Shown: in pieces, positions 55,041-64,000 of the stretch
Layout: every line of letters begins with the position of its first letter
Numbering within the stretch: the first letter of the stretch is position 1
Assembly (NCBI GenBank): GCA_963715045.1
Contig: CAVQRC010000026.1
Span: forward strand, 124,001-188,000
DNA: 64,000 nt
DNA from: CAVQRC01 sp963715045
Lineage (GTDB): Bacteria > Planctomycetota > Planctomycetia > Pirellulales > Lacipirellulaceae
Direction of reading: 5' to 3'
Translations under genes and position numbers: made by a program
The notes under the pieces: generated by a model
What the model saw: only the letters and a program-made list of their open reading frames with translations
Databases searched by the model: none
Told to the model about the DNA's origin: nothing

Positions 55041-56429
55041 CTACGAGTCTACGTCTTCGCGGACTTGCGTCAAGGCGCTCGCCCGCACCACCAACCCCGC
55101 CGCTGCGCGGCTCTGATTTGGCACGCTGCCGCGGACCTTGCTCGCCAGATCGCCGGACCGCACACCTTGCAGCCCGACCACTTGAGCCGCCGAGGCGTCC
55201 CAGCAACCGGGTTCGCCGGATCGGGCCGCTGTGAGACAGCAGATCAGCGACGCGTCCTCCTTCAGCGAGAACGGCCAGGAAAGATACGATGCCTCGGGAT
55301 CACTCGCCAACTCGGGACCTCGAGGAACGGGCACGGTACTGCAGTCGCGGCCGAGCAGGTGCACCGCGACGTTGCCCGCCACGGCGACCGTCCCTGCGGC
55401 AGTGTCCGGATCGATCAGGGCGACTGCAGCGATCGCCAAGTGGCCGCCGGCCGAACCGCCGTAGAGTGTTTGATTGGTCAGCCGCAGCAAAGCCGCCGCG
55501 TCGCTGGCGTGCTCGGCTTGGGCCCGCAGCGCGGTTCGCGTTGTCTGCGAGATGACGACGTCGGCCCAGGTTGGTTGTCGTTCCCCGCCTACCCCGGCTA
55601 CGAACGCGACGAGTCGTCCGTCGCTGCGAACGAGCCAGTCGTGGAAACAGATGGGAGGACTGCTCGGAGAATTCGTCCAACCCGCCAGGTCGAGGCCCTC
55701 CAGATCGGGAGCCCACGTCGGCAACTGACTGCGTAGCAATTCCTCCACGCGCCCTGCCGGCAGCGAACGGGTGCGGGGGGCAGCCGGCTGTTGGACCAGC
55801 CGCTCCAATTCGAGCTCCGCGGCGAGCCGACCGGCAATGATTTCGAGGAGATTCGTCTCTTCGTCGGAGAACTGCCGCTCCTCGTCGCAATGCACCCACA
55901 GCGTTCCGAGAATCGTCAGATGGGTTGCCACGGGAACGCACACCGCCGCCTGGCATGGTCGGGGGACAGACCACGTCTCGTGCAGGATCTCGTCTTCGAG
56001 CACGATCGCGTGACCACATAATGCCTCGAGATCACCGACCGCGCTCGCCAAGGGTCGGCTTGCGAGTGCCTCCGGCCCAACCGCGTCGCCCCAGGTCGCC
56101 TGCGGCGAGAGTTCCGAAGTCTCCTCATCGAGGGTCCACAGCGTCGCCGCGTCGCCCCCTACGGCCATGACTCCTGCTTGCAGAATCGACGTCAAACGCT
56201 CCACCAGAGCGTCACGCGTCGACGGCGGGCGCCGGCCGGCAGCGAGTAACTCCGCTGACGCCGCCGCCTCGGCGAAATCGTCCGCCGTCAATTCGGCAGC
56301 CAACTGGGCAGCGAGCTCGGCGGTCAATTCATCGGTCGGTTCGTCGACCAGTTCGTCAGCCAGTTCGTCGGCCAGCAGCCGATACGGGTCGAAGTCGTCG
56401 CTTGACTTGAATTCGCCGCGATCGGACAT
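55041..56429 (-). CDS. GAF-domain protein with degenerate SpoIIE/PP2C-like domain
   Basis: 462 residues from ATG 56429 (MSDRGEFKSSDDFDPYRLLA). The N-terminus is acidic and built on a short repeat (LADELADELVDEPTDELTAE then LAAQLAAELTADDFAEAAAS). A GAF domain covers about 80-230: LTSILQAGVMAVGGDAATLW to CVPVATHLTILGTLWVHCDE. The C-terminal part follows the SpoIIE phosphatase outline: LAGWTNSPSS, the strand VRSDGRLVAFVAGVGGERQP, AALLRLTNQTLYGGSAGGHL and IDPDTAAGTVAVAGN. The metal-binding Asp of the usual D(V/I)xGHG motif is gone (VAGVGG). It may therefore sense through GAF and bind rather than dephosphorylate partners. Confidence 0.7.
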   Translation of the reverse strand: MSDRGEFKSSDDFDPYRLLADELADELVDEPTDELTAELAAQLAAELTADDFAEAAASAELLAAGRRPPSTRDALVERLTSILQAGVMAVGGDAATLWTLDEETSELSPQATWGDAVGPEALASRPLASAVGDLEALCGHAIVLEDEILHETWSVPRPCQAAVCVPVATHLTILGTLWVHCDEERQFSDEETNLLEIIAGRLAAELELERLVQQPAAPRTRSLPAGRVEELLRSQLPTWAPDLEGLDLAGWTNSPSSPPICFHDWLVRSDGRLVAFVAGVGGERQPTWADVVISQTTRTALRAQAEHASDAAALLRLTNQTLYGGSAGGHLAIAAVALIDPDTAAGTVAVAGNVAVHLLGRDCSTVPVPRGPELASDPEASYLSWPFSLKEDASLICCLTAARSGEPGCWDASAAQVVGLQGVRSGDLASKVRGSVPNQSRAAAGLVVRASALTQVREDVDS

Positions 56430-56718
56430 CGTCGCTCTCAGTGGATCGGGATAATGAAGGCGTAGACGGTTCTGCGGAATGAATGGCATGATAGGAATCT
56501 GAGGACGCGTCGTAGGCGTGGTCAAAACAGCGAAACAACTGGATCACGAATGGCTTGCCTGCGCGGCCACCTCTGCGTAACCGACATGCTTTAACATCGG
56601 CTGAGTAGCCGCGATTCGTGCCCCGCGAGTTTACTTTTTCTCGCTCCAACCAGGGTCGGCGGGTCGCTCTTTCGGAACTGTGCGGAATGTCTGGCCCGCG
56701 TCGGTCGCGCACGTTTAA

Positions 56719-56797
56719 GAGTCAATTCCATCATGAGCTTCGGTTAGCGAATTATCCGGCCATGGGACACGTCCACTCAGGTTCTCGGATCGGTTCT
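56719..56797 (-). repeat. 75-bp interspersed element, copy H (degenerate)
   Basis: GAGTCAATTCCATCATGAGC, then GCGAATTATCCGGCCATGGG and CAGGTTCTCGGATCGG follow the element in inverted orientation, with many substitutions. It lies 45 bases before the ABC permease start, in the 56430-56841 gap, where nothing else was identified. Confidence 0.55.
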
Positions 56798-56841
56798 CAA
56801 TCTCTTTCGCAGACCGGTTGGATAACCGCTCGGCACGCGCC

Positions 56842-59205
56842 ATGCGAAGTCTGAATCGCAAACTGCTACGCGACCTGTGGCACATTCGCGCGCAAGCGAT
56901 TGCGATTGGTCTGGTCGCCGGGAGCGGCGTGGCCTTGTTCGTACTGGCTCTCAGCACACTGCAGTCGCTTGAGAATTCGCAACAGACCTACTACGACCAG
57001 TATCGCTTCGGCTCGGTGTTCGCGCACCTGAAGCGGGCCCCCGCCGCGCTCGCCATTCGGATCGCCGAAATCCCAGGCGTGGCCGAGCTCGAGACGCGGG
57101 TCGTGGTCAGCGTGAATCTCGACGTACCAGGGCTGGAGGATCCGGCGGTCGGTACGTTCATCTCGTTACCCGATGTGGCCCCCCCGCGACTGAATGTTCC
57201 GCATCTGCGACAGGGGCGGATGCTTCGCCCTCGCCGGGGTGACGAAGTCCTGGCCAGCGAGGCGTTCGCCCGGGCGAACGGTCTTTCGGTCGGCAGCACG
57301 ATCCAGGCCGTGCTCAATGGCCGCAAGAAAGAACTGCGAATCGTCGGAATCGCCCTGTCTCCGGAGTTCATTTACGAGATTCAGCCGGGCGACCTGCTGC
57401 CGGATAACCGCCACTTCGGCATCTTCTGGATGGGCCAAGAACCGCTGAGTGTCGCGTTCGACCTCGAGAACGCGTTCAATGATCTTTCGCTGAGCCTCAA
57501 GCGGGGGGCCTCGGAAGCAGAAGTCATTGAGCGGCTCGACGCGTTGATCGAACCCTACGGCGGCCTGGGAAGCTACGGGCGGGCCGACCAGATCTCGCAC
57601 AAGTTCGTGACCAACGAGATCAACGAGTTGCGGGGAATGGGTCTAGTGGCCCCCAGCATCTTTCTGGGCGTGGCGGCGTTCCTGTTGAACGTGGTGATGT
57701 CTCGGCTGCTGGGCACGCAACGCGAGCAGATTGCGGCGCTGAAGGCGTTCGGGTATGGCAACCTGGCAATTGCCTGGCACTACCTCAAGCTCGTGCTCGC
57801 GATCATGAGCCTGGGGATGGTGGTCGGTACGCTCGCCGGCATCCAGCTCGGGCGGGGGCTGACGGTGATGTACGCCGAGTTCTTTCACTTTCCCGTGTTC
57901 GCTTATCAGTGGGGCGGCCCGACCATCCCGCTGGCCTGGGCGGTCAGCGGTGCGGCGGCTCTGCTCGGCACGGCGATGGCCGTGATCCACGCGGTGCGAC
58001 TGCCGCCTGCCGAGGCCATGCGTCCCGAACCTCCGACGACCTACCGGGCCTCGATCGTGGAGTGGCTGGGTGCCGGCAGGTTTCTCTCCCCGATGACGCA
58101 GATGGTGCTGCGGCACTTCGAGCGGAAGCCGATCAAGGCGGCCCTGTCTTGCGTCGCCGTGGCGATGGCTGCTGCCGTACTCGTGCTGGGGAACTTCATG
58201 GAGGATTCAGTGAGCTACGTGATCGAATCGGAATTCTATTGGGCCCAACGGTACGACATGGCGGTCAGCACGGTCGAACCGGTCGGGGATCGGGCAATTC
58301 GCGAACTCGAGCACTTGCCAGGCGTGCGGCGGGCTGAGCCGATCCGTACCCTCTCGACGCGGATCCGCCATGCGCATCGGCACCGCCGCGTAGGAATCGT
58401 CGGTCTGCCCGACTCACGAACTCTGTATGAACTCATGGATGTGGAACGCCAGATCGTCGCGCTTCCCCCCGATGGCATCGTCGTGTCGGCCACGCTCGCC
58501 GATTTGCTGGGGGTCGCGGTCGGCGATTTCGTCACCGTCGAAGTTCTCGAACGCCAGCGACCAGTCCGCCGGCTGCCGATCGTCGGCACGATCCGCGATT
58601 TCTCCGGCACCACGGCGTACATGGACCTCGCCGCCGTGCAGCGACTCATGCAGGACGGGGCCACGATCAATGGCGGCTACTTGAGCATTGACCCGGCGTA
58701 TCGTGGCCAACTCTACACGGACCTCAAGGCCGTTCCGCTGATCGCCGGTGTGACGATCAAAGAGGCAGCCGTCAGGAGTTTTCGCGAGACGATCGCCGAG
58801 AGTCTCCTCCGGATGCAGCTCATTAACATTGCCTTCGCGGTGATCATCGCTCTGGGGGTCGTTTACAACACAGCACGGATTTCCCTGGCCGAACGCAGCC
58901 GCGAACTGGCCACGCTGAGGGTGATCGGGTTTACGCGGGCGGAAATCTCGACCATCCTGTTGGGCGAACTGGCCGTGATTACACTCGTCGCCATTCCCCT
59001 CGGGTTGGTCATCGGTCGCAGCTTCTGCTACCTGGTTGCCGCGTCCATCGACCAGGAACTGTTTCGGATCCCGGTCATCATTCATCCTTCGACCTACGCG
59101 CTGGCCGCCGTGGTGGTCATCCTGGCCACGATCGGCTCGGGCCTGATTGTGCGGCGGAAACTGGATCATCTCGATCTGATCGCCGTGTTGAAGGCACAAG
59201 AGTAG
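56842..59205 (+). CDS. ABC transporter permease, FtsX/MacB-like, two-half
   Basis: 787 residues from ATG 56842 (MRSLNRKLLRDLWHIRAQAI). A first membrane segment (AIAIGLVAGSGVALFVLAL) leads into a large periplasmic MacB-PCD-like domain. Three membrane segments then form one FtsX domain: APSIFLGVAAFLLNVVMSRL; LVLAIMSLGMVVGTLAGIQL; LAWAVSGAAALLGTAMAVIH. A second half has ALSCVAVAMAAAVLVLGNFM, a second periplasmic domain (VSTVEPVGDRAIRELEHLPG), and a second FtsX domain (IAFAVIIALGVVYNTARISL to YALAAVVVILATIGSGLIV). The adaptor gene starts eight bases after its stop. No ABC ATPase is present in the window. Likely exports a lipid, peptide or antibiotic-like compound. Confidence 0.85.
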   Translation: MRSLNRKLLRDLWHIRAQAIAIGLVAGSGVALFVLALSTLQSLENSQQTYYDQYRFGSVFAHLKRAPAALAIRIAEIPGVAELETRVVVSVNLDVPGLEDPAVGTFISLPDVAPPRLNVPHLRQGRMLRPRRGDEVLASEAFARANGLSVGSTIQAVLNGRKKELRIVGIALSPEFIYEIQPGDLLPDNRHFGIFWMGQEPLSVAFDLENAFNDLSLSLKRGASEAEVIERLDALIEPYGGLGSYGRADQISHKFVTNEINELRGMGLVAPSIFLGVAAFLLNVVMSRLLGTQREQIAALKAFGYGNLAIAWHYLKLVLAIMSLGMVVGTLAGIQLGRGLTVMYAEFFHFPVFAYQWGGPTIPLAWAVSGAAALLGTAMAVIHAVRLPPAEAMRPEPPTTYRASIVEWLGAGRFLSPMTQMVLRHFERKPIKAALSCVAVAMAAAVLVLGNFMEDSVSYVIESEFYWAQRYDMAVSTVEPVGDRAIRELEHLPGVRRAEPIRTLSTRIRHAHRHRRVGIVGLPDSRTLYELMDVERQIVALPPDGIVVSATLADLLGVAVGDFVTVEVLERQRPVRRLPIVGTIRDFSGTTAYMDLAAVQRLMQDGATINGGYLSIDPAYRGQLYTDLKAVPLIAGVTIKEAAVRSFRETIAESLLRMQLINIAFAVIIALGVVYNTARISLAERSRELATLRVIGFTRAEISTILLGELAVITLVAIPLGLVIGRSFCYLVAASIDQELFRIPVIIHPSTYALAAVVVILATIGSGLIVRRKLDHLDLIAVLKAQE

Positions 59206-59213
59206 TCGAACTG

Positions 59214-60608
59214 GTGACACCTGCTCCCAGCTCAGCCGCAGCTCGCGAATCAGCCGAAGGAACCTTGAAACGATTGCTACGACTGCTGTTCTTTCTGGTC
59301 CTCAGCGGAGGAATCGTGGCGGGGATCGTGTGGTCATTCCTGCCGCAGCCCGTCAGCGTTGATGTGGCGGTCGTCTCCAGGGGACTGCTGCGGGTCTCGG
59401 TGGACGAAGATGGAATCACGAGAATCCGCGAGCGGTATGTCGTCTCGGCGCCGTTGGCAGGCCAATTGTTGCGGATTGCCTTGGAACCGGGTGATCCGAT
59501 CGTCCGCGGCAAGACGCTGCTGGCGACCATCAAGCCGCGGGATCCGGAACTTCTCGATCCGCGGGCAGTCGCCCAGGCCGAAGCGCAAGTTCACGCGGCC
59601 CAGGCGGCCGTGCAACGTTCCGAATCGGCGCTGAACCAGGCACGGCTGCGGCAGGCGGACGCCGAGGGCGATTTCCAGCGGGCCAAGGAATTGGCCGCCG
59701 GAAACGCGATCTCTACCGAACAACTGGAAGATGTGGCCCTCGCTTTCGAATCGAGCAATGAGCAGCTCCGCGAAGCGCGGCATGCCGAGGACATTGCCCG
59801 CTTTGAACTCGCCCAGGCCGAGGCGGCACTGTTGCGATCAAGACCCGAGAGCGACCCGCCCGACGCGACGCTCGAATCGGTGGCACCGCCGGGTCGTCCC
59901 ACGCGTCGCGGCGCAGACGACGATGTCGCGACCGACGCGCGTAGTGAGCAGCCAAGGAACGTACCTCGCAAGGGCTCGAACGCGGATCTGGACAATGCCG
60001 ACGAACCATGGGATTTCACCATTCGCGCTCCCGTAGACGGACGCGTGCTACGCGTCTTTCAAGAGAGCGCCGCGGTCGTCTCCGCGGGAACCCCCCTCCT
60101 CGAGCTGGGCGATCCGCAAGATCTCGAAGTCGTCGTCGACGTCTTGTCTCAGGATGCCGTCAAGATTTCAGCGGGAGATCGGGTGCTCCTGGAGCACTGG
60201 GGAGGGGATCGAATTCTCGAGGGTCGGGTCGCCCGGGTGGAGCCTGCGGCGTTCAAGAAAATCAGCACGCTGGGCGTTGAGGAACAGCGGGTGAATGTCA
60301 TCATCGACCTGGTCGATCCGCCCGCGGCACGCCAGTCACTCGGTGACGGCTTTCGCGTCGAGGCGCAGATCATCGTCTGGGAACGTCCTCAGGCGCTGGT
60401 TGTGCCCACCAGCGCGACCTTCCGGGTCGGCGATGCGTGGGCCGTGTTTCGAGTCCGGGATCGCCGCGCCGAGCAGGTCCTGGTCCGCCTGGGTCAGGAG
60501 AACGGCCTCGCCGCCGAAGTGCTCGACGGTCTGGAGGAGGGTGATCGGGTGGTCGTGCATCCCAGCGACGCCGTCGCCGACAACGTGGCGGTCACCTTGC
60601 GTCGCTAA
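59214..60608 (+). CDS. HlyD-like periplasmic adaptor (membrane-fusion protein)
   Basis: 464 residues, starting with GTG 59214, eight bases after the permease stop. One N-terminal membrane anchor (LLRLLFFLVLSGGIVAGIVW, about 20-39). Biotinyl-lipoyl half-motifs flank a long coiled coil: VVSAPLAGQLLRIALEPGDP; the coiled coil QAEAQVHAAQAAVQRSESAL to EDIARFELAQAEAALLRSRP; then TIRAPVDGRVLRVFQESAAV. The beta-barrel (VLLEHWGGDRILEGRVARVE) and C-terminal domain follow. A charged linker of about 50 residues (ESDPPDATLESVAPPGRP) interrupts the hairpin tip. It would join the permease to an outer-membrane channel. Confidence 0.85.
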   Translation: MTPAPSSAAARESAEGTLKRLLRLLFFLVLSGGIVAGIVWSFLPQPVSVDVAVVSRGLLRVSVDEDGITRIRERYVVSAPLAGQLLRIALEPGDPIVRGKTLLATIKPRDPELLDPRAVAQAEAQVHAAQAAVQRSESALNQARLRQADAEGDFQRAKELAAGNAISTEQLEDVALAFESSNEQLREARHAEDIARFELAQAEAALLRSRPESDPPDATLESVAPPGRPTRRGADDDVATDARSEQPRNVPRKGSNADLDNADEPWDFTIRAPVDGRVLRVFQESAAVVSAGTPLLELGDPQDLEVVVDVLSQDAVKISAGDRVLLEHWGGDRILEGRVARVEPAAFKKISTLGVEEQRVNVIIDLVDPPAARQSLGDGFRVEAQIIVWERPQALVVPTSATFRVGDAWAVFRVRDRRAEQVLVRLGQENGLAAEVLDGLEEGDRVVVHPSDAVADNVAVTLRR

Positions 60609-60629
60609 GCAGATAACAGGAAAGAACCC

Positions 60630-61877
60630 ATGTCTCTCGACGTTGCTGCCTGCCGCCGGCAATTCCCCGCTCTCGATCTGAAAGTCCATGGATACCCGGT
60701 TGCATTCTTCGATGGCCCCGGGGGAACTCAAGTTCCGCAGACAGTGATCGACGCGATCGGAGACTGCCTGCGGCGATCCAATGCCAACCTGCACGGCCAG
60801 TTCGCGACGAGCCACCGAGCCGACGACGTTGCGGACGCCGCCCAGCTGGCCGGGGCCGATTTCTTCGGCACACCCCACACCGAAGCCGTTCACTTCGGTC
60901 AGAACATGACGTCGCTGACGTTTGCCCTCAGCCGGGCCATCGCCCGCAACTGGGAGCCCGGAGACGAAGTTGTCGTTACCGAACTCGATCACGACGCAAA
61001 CGTGTCGCCGTGGGTGCTCGCCGCGGCGGATCGCGGAGCGATTCCTCGCCAGGTTCGCTTCGATCGGGCGACCGGCACGCTGGACCTTGACGATCTCGCC
61101 GCCCAGCTCAACTCCAGGACCCGCCTGGTCGCCGTCGGCGCGGCCTCGAACGCCCTGGGGACCATCAATCCGATTCGCGAAATTGCCCACATGGCGCATC
61201 GCGCCGGCGCTCAAGTGTTCGTTGACGCGGTCCATTGGTCATCGCACGGCGTACCCGACGTCGTTGCCTGGGACTGCGACTATTGTGCCTGTTCGCCCTA
61301 CAAGTTCTTCGGGCCGCATCTCGGGATGATGTACGGTCGGCCGGACGTCCTGCGGACACTCGAGCCGTACAAGGTTCGGCCCGCCCCCGCCGATCCGCCA
61401 GGATGCTGGATGACCGGGACGCAAAGCCACGAGGCTCTGGCCGGCTTCGTGGCCGCCGTCGATTACTTCGCCAACCTGGGGGGCGAGGCCTCGTCCGCCG
61501 ACCGCCGCGAACGGCTGCAACACGCCACCGCACGAATTCGCGAATACGAACAGGGTCTGTGCCGCGAGATGCTCGATGGATTGCAGCAAATCGACGGTTT
61601 GAGGCTGCTCGGGCTCGGCGACGCTTCGCGACTGGCCGAACGCGTGCCGACGTTTTCGTTCACCCTGGACGGGATTCACCCGCGGGACATCGCACGGCAA
61701 CTTGGTGAACTCGGGATCTTTGCCTGGAACGGAAATTTCTATGCCTTGTCGGTGAGCCAGGCGTACGGTCTCGAACCCCAAGGGATGGTCCGCGTCGGCG
61801 CCGTGCACTACAACACGAGCGAGGAAGTCGAGAGATTGCTGACGGCGTTACAAGGTATTGCCTCGCGGGAGCGTTGA
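60630..61877 (+). CDS. Cysteine desulfurase-like class V aminotransferase
   Basis: 415 residues, starting MSLDVAACRRQFPALDLKVH. Fold type I PLP enzyme: DGPGGTQVPQTVIDAIGDCL; VHFGQNMTSLTFALSRAIAR; VTELDHDANVSPWVLAA; GAASNALGTINPIREIAHMA; the PLP lysine in CSPYKFFGPHLGMMYG; and the end MVRVGAVHYNTSEEVERL. It lacks the SufS Cys loop, so it belongs to the desulfurase-like family without proven activity. Ends one base before the SDR start (TGA then ATG). It probably forms an operon with the SDR and the last gene. Confidence 0.85.
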   Translation: MSLDVAACRRQFPALDLKVHGYPVAFFDGPGGTQVPQTVIDAIGDCLRRSNANLHGQFATSHRADDVADAAQLAGADFFGTPHTEAVHFGQNMTSLTFALSRAIARNWEPGDEVVVTELDHDANVSPWVLAAADRGAIPRQVRFDRATGTLDLDDLAAQLNSRTRLVAVGAASNALGTINPIREIAHMAHRAGAQVFVDAVHWSSHGVPDVVAWDCDYCACSPYKFFGPHLGMMYGRPDVLRTLEPYKVRPAPADPPGCWMTGTQSHEALAGFVAAVDYFANLGGEASSADRRERLQHATARIREYEQGLCREMLDGLQQIDGLRLLGLGDASRLAERVPTFSFTLDGIHPRDIARQLGELGIFAWNGNFYALSVSQAYGLEPQGMVRVGAVHYNTSEEVERLLTALQGIASRER

Positions 61878-62624
61878 ATGTCGATGAATGGCCGTTCGAT
61901 CGCAAACGAAGTCATTGTCGTTACGGGCGGAGGTACGGGGATCGGCCGCGGAGCCGGCCACGCGCTCGCGGCGGCGAATGCCCGCGTCATCCTCTGCGGC
62001 CGTCGCAAGGAGGTACTCGCCGAGGCGGTCCAGTCCGGGCCCGCCGACGCCCGACTCGACTTTCGTGTGCTGGACGTCGCGGATCGCGACGCGGTCGACG
62101 CGGTGTTCGGCGAGATCCAGCGAACGTTCGGCAGCATCGACGTGCTCGTCAACGCGGCCGGAGTGAATACGCCGCAAAGATCGATGGCAGCGATGCGGCC
62201 CGCCGAATGGGATCGAATTCTCAAGATCAATGCCACCGGCGTTTACAACTGCATGCACGCCGTGCTGCCGGACATGCGGGCGCGGAAGCGCGGATTGATC
62301 ATCAACATTTCTTCAATCGCTGGTCTCCGGGCGTCGGCCCTGGGGGGGGTCGCCTATGCGGCCTCGAAGTTCGCCGTGGCAGCGATCGGGACGGCGGTTG
62401 GCAACGAAGACAACGTTCACGGCATCCGCGTAACGACCGTTTTTCCTGGCGAAGTCGATACGCCCCTGCTCAAGCAGCGGCCCGAGCAGCCAACCCCGGA
62501 ACAGCGAGCTTCGATGCTGAACGCCAGCGACGTCGGCCAGGTCGTGCGGATGCTCGTCACACTCCCCGAGGCCGTGCACATCCCCGACATCACCGTGAAA
62601 CCGCTCGCTCAAGAGTTCGTGTAG
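61878..62624 (+). CDS. Short-chain dehydrogenase/reductase
   Basis: 248 residues. Classical SDR: nucleotide-binding VVTGGGTGIGRGAGHALAAA; NAAGVNTP; catalytic INISSIAG (Ser), then GVAYAASKFAVAAIG (Tyr and Lys); and VFPGEVDTPLLKQRPEQP. The Arg after the first strand (CGRRKE) favours NADP. The cofactor motif has an extra Gly-Gly (TGGGTGIG). It starts directly after the desulfurase-like gene, so the two are probably co-translated. Substrate unknown. Confidence 0.9.
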   Translation: MSMNGRSIANEVIVVTGGGTGIGRGAGHALAAANARVILCGRRKEVLAEAVQSGPADARLDFRVLDVADRDAVDAVFGEIQRTFGSIDVLVNAAGVNTPQRSMAAMRPAEWDRILKINATGVYNCMHAVLPDMRARKRGLIINISSIAGLRASALGGVAYAASKFAVAAIGTAVGNEDNVHGIRVTTVFPGEVDTPLLKQRPEQPTPEQRASMLNASDVGQVVRMLVTLPEAVHIPDITVKPLAQEFV

Positions 62625-62716
62625 CGGCAATCGGCCCACGCGTCTGTCGGTTCCCGGCCGGTTCCCTCGAAGGTTGAATCCAGACGATTCCGCAGCGTGA
62701 AACCAGCGAGCTGAAC

Positions 62717-64000
62717 ATGAAGCACCCGCATATTCCGCGGAGCCGTCGCACCGAGTCGGTCGCACAAAAAGTGAACCTTCTCAAGCATGCGTTCAACGCG
62801 AGGCGTTACGATCTCGTCGAGTCGCTGGCCGACTCCATCAAGGATTCCATCGAGTACGAACGGCAAACGGGGCGGGCGGAAGCGGGCGGGACCCTGCAGG
62901 CAGGTAACTTCGTCCGCGTCCGTGATCTGCCCCTCAACTGGTCGAACTGGGCGGCCGGCTGGGAGTTTTGTAAACCGGTGCGGTTGTTCGAGACGGTCGG
63001 CATCCGCCGCGACCGCGAGCCGGTCGTACTCGTGGTCGCGTTTCGCGACGAACAGCTTACTGATCCGAACCGCGAGTTGCGGGTGGCGGAAGTGGTTGCG
63101 GGGTCGAACGAACTACGCGAGATACCGGCTCAAGTGTGGGGCGATCGTCGCAGCGACGGCGTTCGCTCGTGTCGCCTTGCGTTTCAAGCTCGGATTGATC
63201 AGCACAGCGACGCAACCTATATGATTTTCTACGGCAACCCATTCGCCGAGCTGCCGAACTATGAGACAGACCTGAAGGTCGGCGGCGAGGCGTGGCGGCT
63301 CAACATCGAGAACGAGTATTTCATCGCTCAGCTTTCGCACCAGATGGGGCAGCTCGCGCGGTTGACCTCCAAGCGTCAACACGGCCTGGAACTGTATGCG
63401 GGCGGTAAAGGCCACGGTGAGCCGCCAACGATCGACTGGGCGCACGACTACGTCGAAGAAGGTGGTTTTCAAAAGCTGCGAATCAAGGATTGGGAAGAGT
63501 GCCGGAATTTTGAGGTCGTGCGGGGCCCCGTGTGCACGCAGATTCGCCGCTGGGGCTTTCCCCGTAGTCCGATTCATCCATTGATTTCTCCGAGCAGGAT
63601 GCACGTGGACGTGACGTACACGTTTTGGGCCGGCCTGCCCGTGTTCTTCAAGCACTCGACGATGGAAGCCGTCGTCGAATTTGGCATCGAAGCGATGCGT
63701 GACGACGAGTGGGTGTTCTCGGGCTACTCGTTTGACAAGTCACTTTGGATCGACGCGGCGGGAAAACTCCACGAAGGTCCCGTTCCTGGTCAGCATCAGG
63801 AAGACCTGTGGGGCGTGGGTTTCGCCAACGCGACGAGCCAGGATGCCTTTCTGGCCCTGTGGCTCGAGCATCAAGTAACCGGTCGCGACGAAATCTGCGC
63901 ACGGTGGCGTGCCGACGCTCCACTACGCAGGACATGGTCAGTTGTGGTCGCGTTATCCGGCCCAGCAGACCAAACTTGCGGCCGGCACGCGGTTTGAGCA
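62717..64000 (+). CDS. Protein of unknown function, frameshifted and cut by window end
   Basis: Starts MKHPHIPRSRRTESVAQKVN, then KHAFNARRYDLVESLADSIK. No signal peptide. The core is beta-rich: FVRVRDLPLNWSNWAAGWEF; YMIFYGNPFAELPNYETDLK; TIDWAHDYVEEGGFQKLRIK; MHVDVTYTFWAGLPVFFKHS. The ending in one frame (stop 63997) is junk; after an extra base near 63900 the next frame reads GGVPTLHYAGHGQLWSRYPA and QQTKLAAGTRFEQ, running off the window. Strand repeats and Trp/Tyr richness recall carbohydrate-active lyase folds, but no family is recognised. Third gene of the likely operon with the desulfurase-like enzyme and the SDR. Confidence 0.65.

Overview
This GC-rich window reads as a chromosomal segment of a planctomycete, most likely of the Pirellulales type. 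The evidence is gene content, not a marker gene. There is an ECF sigma factor beside a zinc-ribbon Ser/Thr kinase carrying WD40 repeats. A secreted protein has dockerin-like repeats and a PEP-CTERM tail. There is a short HTH plus zinc-ribbon regulator of a type I associate with planctomycetes, a DUF11-repeat envelope protein, and many secreted proteins of unknown function. No phage, plasmid, CRISPR array or IS transposase was seen.

Layout. 1-1118: ilvC (partial) and ilvN, minus strand. 1.4-4.2 kb: a full-length UvrA with no standard start codon. 4.2-6.2 kb: GNAT-like acyltransferase and a secreted protein. 6.5-9.9 kb: thiolase and FadB-type beta-oxidation genes. 10.0-11.2 kb: DUF4430 protein and an integral membrane protein. 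11.2-15.5 kb: secreted helical-repeat protein, HDAC-like deacylase, groES, prenyltransferase-repeat protein. 16.2-18.6 kb: DUF11 protein. 18.7-22.5 kb: HTH regulator, Ser/Thr kinase, lysA. 23.0-27.1 kb: secreted protein, rlmN, sppA. 27.3-30.8 kb: TPR protein, unknown protein, tpx. 31.0-36.6 kb: di-heme peroxidase, FxsA, RNase HII-like protein, SixA, GH18-like protein, STAS protein. 37-43 kb: FAD oxidoreductase, sufU-sufS, acyltransferase, truncated radical-SAM gene. 43.3-49.4 kb: pcm, Uma2, FmdB, kinase-WD40 and its sigma factor. 49.5-54.6 kb: PEP-CTERM protein, unknown protein, ferritin, queD, folE. 54.9 kb: tRNA-Leu. 55.0-64 kb: GAF/phosphatase-like protein, ABC permease and adaptor, cysteine-desulfurase-like enzyme, SDR, unknown protein running off the end.

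Pathways that fit together: ilvN-ilvC (branched-chain amino acids), thiolase-FadB (fatty-acid oxidation), sufU-sufS (Fe-S assembly), folE-queD (7-deazaguanine/queuosine precursors), and sigma factor plus kinase (signalling).

Two features run through the whole window. First, a ~75-bp element with 10-bp inverted ends occurs eight times, only between genes. Second, about sixteen reading-frame breaks occur in otherwise well-conserved genes, and nearly all equal one extra base. That one-sided bias points to insertion-type sequence error rather than gene decay, so the broken genes are annotated as single loci.
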